Below the pieces are notes generated by a model, which was not told where the DNA came from, did not search any database, and saw nothing but the letters and a program-made list of their open reading frames with translations. A DNA stretch of 32,721 nucleotides from Halieaceae bacterium UBA4452 (GTDB taxonomy: Bacteria; Pseudomonadota; Gammaproteobacteria; Pseudomonadales; Halieaceae), in the NCBI GenBank assembly GCA_002389505.1, contig DGPA01000036.1, positions 1-32,721 of the forward strand, given 5' to 3'. Of this stretch, positions 7,656-15,500 are shown one piece after another. The translations under genes and the position numbers were made by a program. The number at the start of each line of letters is the position of its first letter. Position 1 is the stretch's first letter.

Positions 7656-9941
7656 TTAAAAACTACCGAAGCGCCAAGTTGCCTGCACCATGACCAACGT
7701 CGGTGGCATGAGGTAGGCAATATCATATGCGCCAAGCGGCTGACCCGACATGTTGATCTTTTCATCCGAAAGGTTCTTACCAATTACCGATAGATCCCAC
7801 TGGTTGTTTGCTGCTGCAATACCAATATTTGCGTCCACCTTGGTATAGCTATCCTGCATAAGATCTGGCTCAAGGGTTCCGTCGCTAAAGTAGTCATCGC
7901 TGTAGGACACCGTGATACCGCCGATCAGGTTGAGGTTACTACCCAGCGGCAAGACAACATTCGCAAACACCGAGCCTGATAAATCAGGCGCGAAAGGCAA
8001 TTGCTGCCCAGCTGCGTCACAGCCCAATCCGTCCGCCGCAGCCGGTGTTGAACCGGAGCTGTTGCACGAAATACCTTGGAATTCGTCATACTCAGCGTCT
8101 AACCAAGCAATCGCACCCCCTAAAGTTAACCAGTCGCTTGGCATCCAACGGCCATCAATCTCCAGGCCCTGTGTTGTCGCCTCACCAGCATTGCCAATCT
8201 TTGTGACTACGCGAGTGCCATTAACCGTACTACTCTTGACCTGCAGGTCATCAAACTCGGTATAAAAAGCAACGGCATTAAACTCAGCTGCACCATCGGC
8301 GAAGCGGGTTTTAAACCCTAACTCGAAGCCGCTGGCCGTTTCGTCATCATAAACCACCTGGCCGTCAGGAATGCTGCTGCCTGTACCCGCACCACCAGAC
8401 TTGGCACTGTCGCTGAATTTGGCATAAACCATGGTGTCTTCACCCATGTCATATTGCAGCACCAGCTCAGGCATGAAGTTATCTGCGCTGACATTGCCTC
8501 CCTGATCACTCGTGATGGTGCAGGCACCGCCGCCAAGATTCCCGTCTGACCAGTTAGCGCCAAGATCAAACGAAAATTGGCATCTACTGTTACGCTGCCA
8601 ATCTTTGTCATCGTCAGAGTAACGCGCGCCGGCAATCACACGAAAACTGTCGGAGACGTGCCAGGTGCCTGAAGCAAAGACAGACCACAGCGTAGCATCC
8701 TGATTAAAAACATTGTTGCCACGCTCCTTCAAAGTCAACGTCTCAGAAAGTGGTACGACAATAAGATTGGGCTGATCAGACGTTAGCTCAGAGTCCTGAT
8801 AATAAATGCCCGCAACATAATCAAACGCGCCTCCAGTCGGCGAAGCGATCCGTAATTCTAATGAAGTCTGTTGATATTCTTCATAACTCATCGCGTCCAA
8901 AGCTAAGCCCGGCAGACCCAGACCCGCAACGGCGACGCCATCTAGATCCGTCGCTAGGGTGTAGTCATAGTCGGAGTAACCGAACACGCCAGTTAAGGTA
9001 TGCTCGCCCAGCGCGTAGTCGACGTTTAATGAAAAGTTACTCACTTGCTGCTTCGAGCCAGGCTTATCGAGACTGCTTATCGAAATATCTTTTAACTGCG
9101 GCAGATTTTCGCCAATGCCACTGTTCGCCCAGTTGAGCACGCCATCACCAGGCTCGACAAAGGCGGAAAAACGATTGACTGGCTCAGCCATTTGGCCCTC
9201 CAAGTCATAATCTGCATAATTGTATTTCGCCGTAATGCTTAATTTATCGGATGGCTCCCAGACCGCAGACGCCCTTGCGAGGGTAGATTCACTGCTGCCT
9301 TGATCGCCCAGTGTAGGATTATCGATGTAGCCATCGCCGGTATCTCTGCTTTGCAGCGATAGGCGCAGACCCAAGGTATCCGAGGGAGAACCACCAATGA
9401 TCGCAGTGACCATCGAGCCGTCGTATTCTGATTCATAGGCGCCCGTTACACGCGCCTCAAACGCATCGCCTGGACGATTCGAAGCACTGTGTATACTGAT
9501 AGCACCCGCGGTTGAGTTAAGACCAAACAAGACCGCCTGCGGTCCTCGCAAGATTTCCACACGATCCGCATCAAAGAAAGGGGTTCTCGTCTGGCGGCTG
9601 CGCGGCATATAAACACCGTCGACAAACATACTGACGGACTGTTCGAAACTGCGGTCTTCGCCCGATCCCATGCCACGCATTGTGATCAAGTTAGTGGTCA
9701 CACCGTCGCCAATGGAGAAATTAGGCACGATAGTAGACAAGTCACCTAAGTCACCTATTCCCATGCTATCCAAAGTTTCACCAGAGAAGACTTCGATCGA
9801 CACGGGGATATCCTGTGCACTCTCGACGCGCTTTGTTGCGGTAACGATGACCTCTTCCAACTGCGCCATAGCGGTGCCGGGAAGTGCAAAAACTATAGCT
9901 GCGGCAATTAAACTTTTAGGAAATTTAGTAGTCTCTTTCAT
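7656..9941 (-). CDS. TonB-dependent outer-membrane receptor
   Basis: This 761-residue outer-membrane protein should import a large or scarce substrate using energy from TonB. Seen: a signal peptide (KSLIAAAIVFALPGTAMA, cleavage near residue 26), a TonB box EEVIVTATKR directly after it, and a plug domain (VDGVYMPRSR, then VEILRGPQAVLFGLNSTAGAI). A long beta-barrel follows, ending in Trp-Arg-Phe...Phe as usual for outer-membrane insertion. GAGGAAG lies just upstream of the ATG. The class with plug ending LRGPQ..LFG is frequent in catabolic clusters for hydrophobic compounds in marine proteobacteria. Uptake of the compound degraded by the neighbouring genes is an inference. It is transcribed alone, with its own terminator and a long upstream regulatory region. 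Confidence 0.95.
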   Translation of the reverse strand: MKETTKFPKSLIAAAIVFALPGTAMAQLEEVIVTATKRVESAQDIPVSIEVFSGETLDSMGIGDLGDLSTIVPNFSIGDGVTTNLITMRGMGSGEDRSFEQSVSMFVDGVYMPRSRQTRTPFFDADRVEILRGPQAVLFGLNSTAGAISIHSASNRPGDAFEARVTGAYESEYDGSMVTAIIGGSPSDTLGLRLSLQSRDTGDGYIDNPTLGDQGSSESTLARASAVWEPSDKLSITAKYNYADYDLEGQMAEPVNRFSAFVEPGDGVLNWANSGIGENLPQLKDISISSLDKPGSKQQVSNFSLNVDYALGEHTLTGVFGYSDYDYTLATDLDGVAVAGLGLPGLALDAMSYEEYQQTSLELRIASPTGGAFDYVAGIYYQDSELTSDQPNLIVVPLSETLTLKERGNNVFNQDATLWSVFASGTWHVSDSFRVIAGARYSDDDKDWQRNSRCQFSFDLGANWSDGNLGGGACTITSDQGGNVSADNFMPELVLQYDMGEDTMVYAKFSDSAKSGGAGTGSSIPDGQVVYDDETASGFELGFKTRFADGAAEFNAVAFYTEFDDLQVKSSTVNGTRVVTKIGNAGEATTQGLEIDGRWMPSDWLTLGGAIAWLDAEYDEFQGISCNSSGSTPAAADGLGCDAAGQQLPFAPDLSGSVFANVVLPLGSNLNLIGGITVSYSDDYFSDGTLEPDLMQDSYTKVDANIGIAAANNQWDLSVIGKNLSDEKINMSGQPLGAYDIAYLMPPTLVMVQATWRFGSF

Positions 9942-10512
9942 TTTTCTTCCTCGAATAGACCCGAATTTTTATTTTTGCGCGGTTAACGCCTATGAAACGC
10001 TAAGCACTAACTCAGGCATAAGTTTAAAATTTGCATTAACTCAACCTTACATCTCCAATGTAAGAGGTACTAACACGCGCAACCATGTCAATTCGTGCAT
10101 TTCAGGGGTGTCTGCAGCTAAGTTCATGCCCTTAATGATAAGACTAAATTTTTTCACGATGTAAATAGTCGCGCTGAATCGGGCGACAATTATCCGAATC
10201 CGACCCCCATCCGTCATTGCAAAAACAGTCAGGAGCGTGGAGATCCAAGCCCGTTATTGATTTCAGGTTCAACTTGATAGTGGGCGCAGTCTTGCGCTTA
10301 CTGGTGGCGGTACAATTCGAAGAAGTTCTGGTAGCAGGGGCCAGCGGACCGATATGACCCTGGGTATTCCCACATCGATATTGGCCGTCATTGGCGATAA
10401 TCTGGTGAATCAGGGAACCTTAGAAACTTCTGATAAATCAAAAGGCCTTGATGCTTTCCAATAATCGTGTGGGATTAATACGTTGCAGTGAATAGCAGGT
10501 AAACAGTGTCTC
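9942..10512. other. 571-bp intergenic region upstream of the receptor gene
   Basis: The half next to the receptor (to about 10,190) is AT-rich and carries the palindrome listed separately; a receptor promoter is expected here, but I could not find a convincing -35/-10 pair. From 10,261 to 10,464 on the plus strand the sequence stays open for 67 codons after a TGA. It reads FQVQLDSGRSLALTGGGTI at its beginning and has no good start codon or ribosome site. I do not recognise it; it may be a remnant or chance. Confidence 0.5.
10046..10064. promoter_or_regulatory. Candidate operator palindrome upstream of the TonB-dependent receptor
   Basis: CTTACAT, 5-nt spacer, ATGTAAG: seven perfect base pairs in each arm, 105-123 bp upstream of the receptor ATG. 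Size and symmetry suit a dimeric regulator. Which regulator binds is not known; the TetR and AraC proteins of this window are candidates. Confidence 0.4.
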
Positions 10513-11661
10513 CTATTCGGATGTTGTAACACCCGCCGCGCGCAATAATTCAGTCGGTACCCCCATGCCTGTCAGGATGTTGGCGGCATGCAGCGACGGC
10601 GTTTCTTCCCAAGCGGGCTCAGCAACGGTCACACTAAAACGCGGCGCCGGCGCTGGCTGCCACTGGCCATCCACCTCAACATAGGCGTTGCGGGCTTTAC
10701 CGTGTGGGTGTTCATGGGCCTCACCGTATGACAGTACCGGTGTAAAACAGGCATCACTGCCCTCCAGTAGGTCGCACCAATACTGCCGTGATTCACTGCC
10801 AAACAAAGTCTTCAGATGGTCTACCTGTAAGGCCCAGCAAGTGTTATCGAACTGCTTGGCACTAATAAACAGCGGATGTTCAGTCAGATTGAGCTTAGCT
10901 AACAACACCAGGTAAAAGCGCTCTTCTACCGGACACAGTGTGATGTAACCACCACCCAGACAGCCGTAGCTTCGATTCCATGGCGCAGCGCCATCCAGCC
11001 AGCTAGCCCCCCGATCGTCACTCAATTGCTCGGCGTGATAAAAACTTCGAGCAAAGGTAGCGAGATAGGCAATTCCGTCGACAATTGCCGCATCAATTAC
11101 CTGCCCCCTGCCCTCGCGTAACGCGGGTATCAATGCGCTGCTAATGCCCCATGCCATCATAGCGGCACCCCCCGCACAGTCGCCCAGCAGTGTCGGCGGC
11201 GCCTGGGGTGGCATATCTGCATCACCGCTATGGTGTAGCACGCCAGTCAAAGCTATATAGTTGGGATCATGGCCCGGTACCTGTGCAAGTGGCCCCTCCT
11301 GACCCCATCCAGTCAGACGAGCAAATACCAGCGCGGGGTTTTTTTCCAAGCAAATAGCGGGCCCCAAACCAAGCCTTTCCATTACCCCAGGTCGGAAACC
11401 CTCGATCAGCACATCGGCTTTTTCTACCATACTGAGGAGTACTTGAATGCAAGCGGGATCTTTCATATCCAGCGCGACTATTTTTTTGCCACGCTTCATC
11501 GTGTCCCGCTTCGATACATGTAATGTCGACTCGCTGCTGGCCGCACTTCTACGTTCAACAAGGAATACCTCTGCCCCCATATCGGCCATCATCATGCCGC
11601 ATAAGGGCACGGGCCCTATACCGGCCATTTCTATCACCCGAATTCCCGCCAGCGGTCCCAT
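10513..11661 (-). CDS. Family III CoA-transferase / alpha-methylacyl-CoA racemase-like (CaiB/BaiF family)
   Basis: About 382 residues. The family either moves CoA between acids or epimerises 2-methylacyl-CoA. Seen: N-terminal GPLAGIRVIEMAG and ADMGAEV, GFRPGVMERLG, the block GHDPNYIALTG with His131, and LLGDCAGG with Asp161. The 30-residue His-Asp spacing equals that of the His126/Asp156 pair of the Mycobacterium alpha-methylacyl-CoA racemase, so a racemase is favoured over a formyl-CoA-type transferase. An ATG at 11667 is also in frame, but GGGAG is only 1 nt from it and 7 nt from the ATG at 11661, so the latter is chosen. Such racemases prepare 2-methyl-branched acyl-CoAs for stereospecific dehydrogenases, which fits the two dehydrogenases at 5.1-7.5 kb. 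It is divergent from the oxidoreductase gene. Confidence 0.88.
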   Translation of the reverse strand: MGPLAGIRVIEMAGIGPVPLCGMMMADMGAEVFLVERRSAASSESTLHVSKRDTMKRGKKIVALDMKDPACIQVLLSMVEKADVLIEGFRPGVMERLGLGPAICLEKNPALVFARLTGWGQEGPLAQVPGHDPNYIALTGVLHHSGDADMPPQAPPTLLGDCAGGAAMMAWGISSALIPALREGRGQVIDAAIVDGIAYLATFARSFYHAEQLSDDRGASWLDGAAPWNRSYGCLGGGYITLCPVEERFYLVLLAKLNLTEHPLFISAKQFDNTCWALQVDHLKTLFGSESRQYWCDLLEGSDACFTPVLSYGEAHEHPHGKARNAYVEVDGQWQPAPAPRFSVTVAEPAWEETPSLHAANILTGMGVPTELLRAAGVTTSE

Positions 11662-11854
11662 TTCCATTCTCCCAATCTACTGATTTACCTAGGTTAACAG
11701 TGTTGAGACCTGCGATTGTGTCGATCTCGGCAATCCTGCTATCAAAAAGATAGTCGTGCACATGAACCATCGTTTGCCCCATTGGATAATCGTTGGCCGC
11801 AAGCTGATTGCTATGGTGCTGTCCTACTGATGATATTGCAGGACGGGACTATTA

Positions 11855-14800
11855 ATGACCAAGCATAAGGTGACACTCAAAGATCGGTTTACGCAACATG
11901 AGGGCCGAATTCACCTGCGTGGCAGTCAAGCGATGATCAGACTTTATATGGTGCAAAGACTACGCGATGAATCGGCGGGACTTAACACCGCAGGCTTCGT
12001 TTCTGGCTATCGTGGCTCTCCTATGACCGCCATTGACCAAGAGCTCTGGCGAGTTCAAGACTTGCTCAAAGCGCATCATATCCACTTTTGGCCAGGCACC
12101 AATGAAAGTCTGGCCATGACCGCTGTATGGGGCTCGCAACAAACTAACTATTATAATGACAGCAAATATGACGGGGTGTTTTCCATGTGGTATGGAAAAG
12201 GCCCGGGCCTGGACCAATCTATGGATACTGTGCGCCAGGGGAATTGGCACGGCGCATCGCAACACGGTGGCGTACTTGTTTGTGTGGGCGACGACCCTAA
12301 CATGACGTCCACCATCAACAACTATTCGTCGGAATTACTGTTTCAAGACCTGTTGATGCCAATACTTTATCCCGCAGACATCCAAGAAGTTCTAGACATG
12401 GGCTTACAGGGTATTGCGCTCTCACGCTTTTGTGGCGCATGGGTAGGATATAAGCTCTTACCTGAAACCATCGAGACATCCGCTTCGGTAGATGCCGATA
12501 TCAATCGCGTCAAAATAGTCACACCCGAGTTCGAATTTCCTGCCGAGGGCGTTAATGCTTTTCTGAAAGACTCGGTTTACATGCAGGAGGCTAGAATTCG
12601 AAACTATCGACTGCCTGCCGCAGTCGCTTTCGCACGTGCCAACAAAATAAATTATGTGAGTCATGAATCCGCTACGCCGCGGATCGGCATTGTCACCATG
12701 GGCAAGACTTGGCGCGATGTACGCCAAGCGCTGATCGACTTAGGCATCGACGAGCACCAGGCAGCGGATCTAGGCATTACTATTTTAAAAGTCGGCATGC
12801 CGTTTCCTGCAGACATAGAAACCTATCGAGAATTCGCAGCGGGCTTAGAAGAGGTTATCGTTTTAGAGGAAAAGCGTGACCAGCTCGAGCAGGGTATGCG
12901 CACTGCTTGCTATGACATGCCCTCGGAACAACGGCCTCGGATCGTTGGTCACCTCGACGAACAGGGCAACCGGCTAGTAGATAATGCTAAACCCATCACC
13001 ACTGACGAAATTGCGATAGTGATCGCGCAGCGAATCGAACACTTTCACAGTAGCGAAGGGATTCAGGCAAGAATGAAACGGCTGAGTGGTATAGGTGAGC
13101 GCACGGCGAGCTTGCCCGCAATCAATATGCAGCGCTTACCGTACTTTTGCTCGGGCTGTCCCCACAACACGTCGACCAAAATTCCTGAAGGAAGTCGCGC
13201 GCTCGGCGGTGTCGGGTGTCATTACATGGTCACGTGGATGGATCGAGAGACCTATACGTTTTGCCAAATGGGTGGAGAAGGCGCTACCTGGATCGGTCAG
13301 CAGCCATTTGTAAAGACCGACCACATATTTCAAAATCTTGGCGATGGCACCTACTTCCACTCGGGCTCTATCGCGGTACGAGCCGCTGTCACTGCGGGTA
13401 TTAATATTACCTATAAGATTTTATACAACGACGCAGTCGCAATGACTGGCGGTCAACCTCTAGACGGCACACTGACAGTCGATCAAGTGACCAGACAAGT
13501 TCGAGATGAAGGCGTGCAACGTATTGCTGTTGTCACAGATGAACCCGAAAAATACAACTCAGAAATAAACTTTGCCCGCGGCACCACTATTCACCATCGG
13601 CGAGAGCTGGACGAAGTTCAGCAGAAAATGCGCAAAATTGAAGGCGTTTCAGTCATAGTCTATGACCAAACCTGCGCGTCTGAAAAACGTCGACGCCGCA
13701 AGCGTGGCACATTCCCTGACCCCGCCAAACGCTATTTAATCAACGACAGAGTTTGTGAAGGCTGCGGGGACTGTGGGGTACAGTCAAACTGCACTTCTAT
13801 CCAGCCGCTAGAAACCGACTTCGGACGCAAACGTAAAATTGATCAGTTCTCCTGCAATAAAGACTATTCTTGCGTGGAGGGGTTTTGTCCGAGTTTTGTC
13901 ACCGTCAAAGGCGGCAAGCTGAGGCAGCGCATCGACATGCGCGACACCGATTTATCCCCCGACGTAGAGACGCTACCTAGCCCGACATTTGCCGAGCTAC
14001 CCGAAACCGGCAGCTACACGCTTATGGTCACCGGTGTAGGTGGTACGGGAGTAGTCACCATCGGCGCGCTTCTGGGTATGGCCGCCCATATTGATGATCT
14101 CGGTGTATCTATCGTTGATCAACTGGGATTTGCTCAGAAAGGTGGCTCCGTTGTTACCCACGTACGTTTAGCCAGACAACAGGACCAGATACATGCTTCA
14201 CGGGTGAACAATGGTGCAGCACAGGCATTACTGGCTTGCGATATGCTGGTCGCTGGCAACGAGAAAGTACTGGAATCTCTCAATCCCGCCATGACCCGCG
14301 CCATCATTAATCTTGAGCAAAATTTTACTGGAGAATTTACCCGCGACAAAGATCTCGCCTATCCGGCCGACAGTATTGTTACCCGACTAAAATCTCGTAC
14401 ACGTAAGGGAGAATCAAACTTCTTTAACGCCTCTAAGCTGGCGGTAAAACTACTGGGCGACTCGCTGGGCGCCAACCTCATGCTTATGGGTTTTGCCTGG
14501 CAACGCGGCATGATCCCGGTGCAAGAGTCATCACTGTTACAAGCGATCGAGCTCAATGGCGTGGCCATCGACTGGAACAAGACCGCCTTTGCATGGGGTC
14601 GCAGGCTGGCACATCAACCAGAACTTATCGATAAGTTTCTCGGGCTTGATCAAACCGTTCAGCCGCTTGTGTTTGTCCCCACAAAAACCAGTGACTGGGC
14701 AGAAAAATACAGTCAAGAACTGAGGCACTATCAAAATGATAATTACGCGGAGCGCTATTTGTCACTAATAGCACACGTGGTCGCAGTTGAAAAAGCCGTC

Positions 14801-15337
14801 ATCTCGGCCGACCAGAACTTCTCTCTGACAGTCGCTAAAGCCGCCTACAAACTCATGGCATACAAAGATGAGTACGAAGTGGCCAGACTGTACAGCGCGC
14901 CCGAATTTATACAGAAACTACAGGCACAGTTTGAAGGCGACTACACACTGGCGTTTAATCTTGCGCCGCCAATCATTGCACCTAAGGACAAGGCAACCGG
15001 TTTGCCGACCAAGCGCCAGTTCGGCCCCTGGATGCTAAAAGTCTTTGCTGTCCTAGCAAAATTCAAGTTTCTGCGTGGCACAGCACTCGACCCTTTTGGC
15101 TATTTCGCCGAGCGTAAAATGGAACGCGCACTTATTGATACATATTTTGAAACAGTCGAGTTGTTGCTCCGAGATCTTAATTCCGATAACTATGATCTGG
15201 CGATTGAGATTGCAGCGTTACCAATGACCATTCGGGGCTTTGGCCACATCAAGCAGCAGAATGTCAAAGAGGCGCGGGAAAGGGCAGCCGCACTCATGAT
15301 GCAATGGCCACAGATCAAGCGCGACATAGCGGCCTAA
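11855..15337 (+). CDS. Indolepyruvate:ferredoxin oxidoreductase family protein (fused alpha, ferredoxin-like and beta parts)
   Basis: This 1160-residue 2-oxoacid oxidoreductase should convert an aryl- or branched-chain 2-oxoacid plus CoA into the acyl-CoA, reducing ferredoxin. Seen in order: an N-terminal pyrimidine-binding part with FVSGYRGSPM; a thiamine-diphosphate part with CSGCPHNTST and GDGTYFHSGS (about 496) ending in YNDAVAMTGGQP; a cysteine-rich part from Cys634 (CEGCGDCGVQSNC, then SCNKDYSCVEGFC) suited to Fe-S clusters; and a C-terminal IorB-like part beginning VTGVGGTGVVTIGALLG. The single-chain fusion is common in aerobic proteobacteria, while archaea use two subunits. No ferredoxin gene is adjacent. 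Co-location with an aminotransferase suggests amino acid to 2-oxoacid to acyl-CoA, but these genes are 7 kb apart and on opposite strands. A strong terminator follows. Confidence 0.93.
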   Translation: MTKHKVTLKDRFTQHEGRIHLRGSQAMIRLYMVQRLRDESAGLNTAGFVSGYRGSPMTAIDQELWRVQDLLKAHHIHFWPGTNESLAMTAVWGSQQTNYYNDSKYDGVFSMWYGKGPGLDQSMDTVRQGNWHGASQHGGVLVCVGDDPNMTSTINNYSSELLFQDLLMPILYPADIQEVLDMGLQGIALSRFCGAWVGYKLLPETIETSASVDADINRVKIVTPEFEFPAEGVNAFLKDSVYMQEARIRNYRLPAAVAFARANKINYVSHESATPRIGIVTMGKTWRDVRQALIDLGIDEHQAADLGITILKVGMPFPADIETYREFAAGLEEVIVLEEKRDQLEQGMRTACYDMPSEQRPRIVGHLDEQGNRLVDNAKPITTDEIAIVIAQRIEHFHSSEGIQARMKRLSGIGERTASLPAINMQRLPYFCSGCPHNTSTKIPEGSRALGGVGCHYMVTWMDRETYTFCQMGGEGATWIGQQPFVKTDHIFQNLGDGTYFHSGSIAVRAAVTAGINITYKILYNDAVAMTGGQPLDGTLTVDQVTRQVRDEGVQRIAVVTDEPEKYNSEINFARGTTIHHRRELDEVQQKMRKIEGVSVIVYDQTCASEKRRRRKRGTFPDPAKRYLINDRVCEGCGDCGVQSNCTSIQPLETDFGRKRKIDQFSCNKDYSCVEGFCPSFVTVKGGKLRQRIDMRDTDLSPDVETLPSPTFAELPETGSYTLMVTGVGGTGVVTIGALLGMAAHIDDLGVSIVDQLGFAQKGGSVVTHVRLARQQDQIHASRVNNGAAQALLACDMLVAGNEKVLESLNPAMTRAIINLEQNFTGEFTRDKDLAYPADSIVTRLKSRTRKGESNFFNASKLAVKLLGDSLGANLMLMGFAWQRGMIPVQESSLLQAIELNGVAIDWNKTAFAWGRRLAHQPELIDKFLGLDQTVQPLVFVPTKTSDWAEKYSQELRHYQNDNYAERYLSLIAHVVAVEKAVISADQNFSLTVAKAAYKLMAYKDEYEVARLYSAPEFIQKLQAQFEGDYTLAFNLAPPIIAPKDKATGLPTKRQFGPWMLKVFAVLAKFKFLRGTALDPFGYFAERKMERALIDTYFETVELLLRDLNSDNYDLAIEIAALPMTIRGFGHIKQQNVKEARERAAALMMQWPQIKRDIAA

Positions 15338-15468
15338 TAGACACACATTTGCTAGGCCAATGGGGAGACGCAGCTGCATCTATTGTATCCCGGCGCTTTA
15401 GGGTGCTCGCGAGCTGCCTGTAAAAATGATCAAGGTTAACTTGCCGCGCAGGTCACAAAATGCCGACT

Positions 15469-15500
15469 AGGCATGAGCATTTATGCTCACGCCTCTTTTT
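15469..15500 (+). terminator. Rho-independent terminator of the oxidoreductase gene, overlapping the convergent gene's stop
   Basis: AGGC, mismatch, TGAGCAT, 2-nt loop, ATGCTCA, mismatch, GCCT, then CTTTTT. The hairpin ends inside the last codons of the convergent molybdoenzyme gene, whose stop is at 15487-15489. The U tract is present only for rightward transcription, so the molybdoenzyme transcript is not obviously terminated here. Confidence 0.8.
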
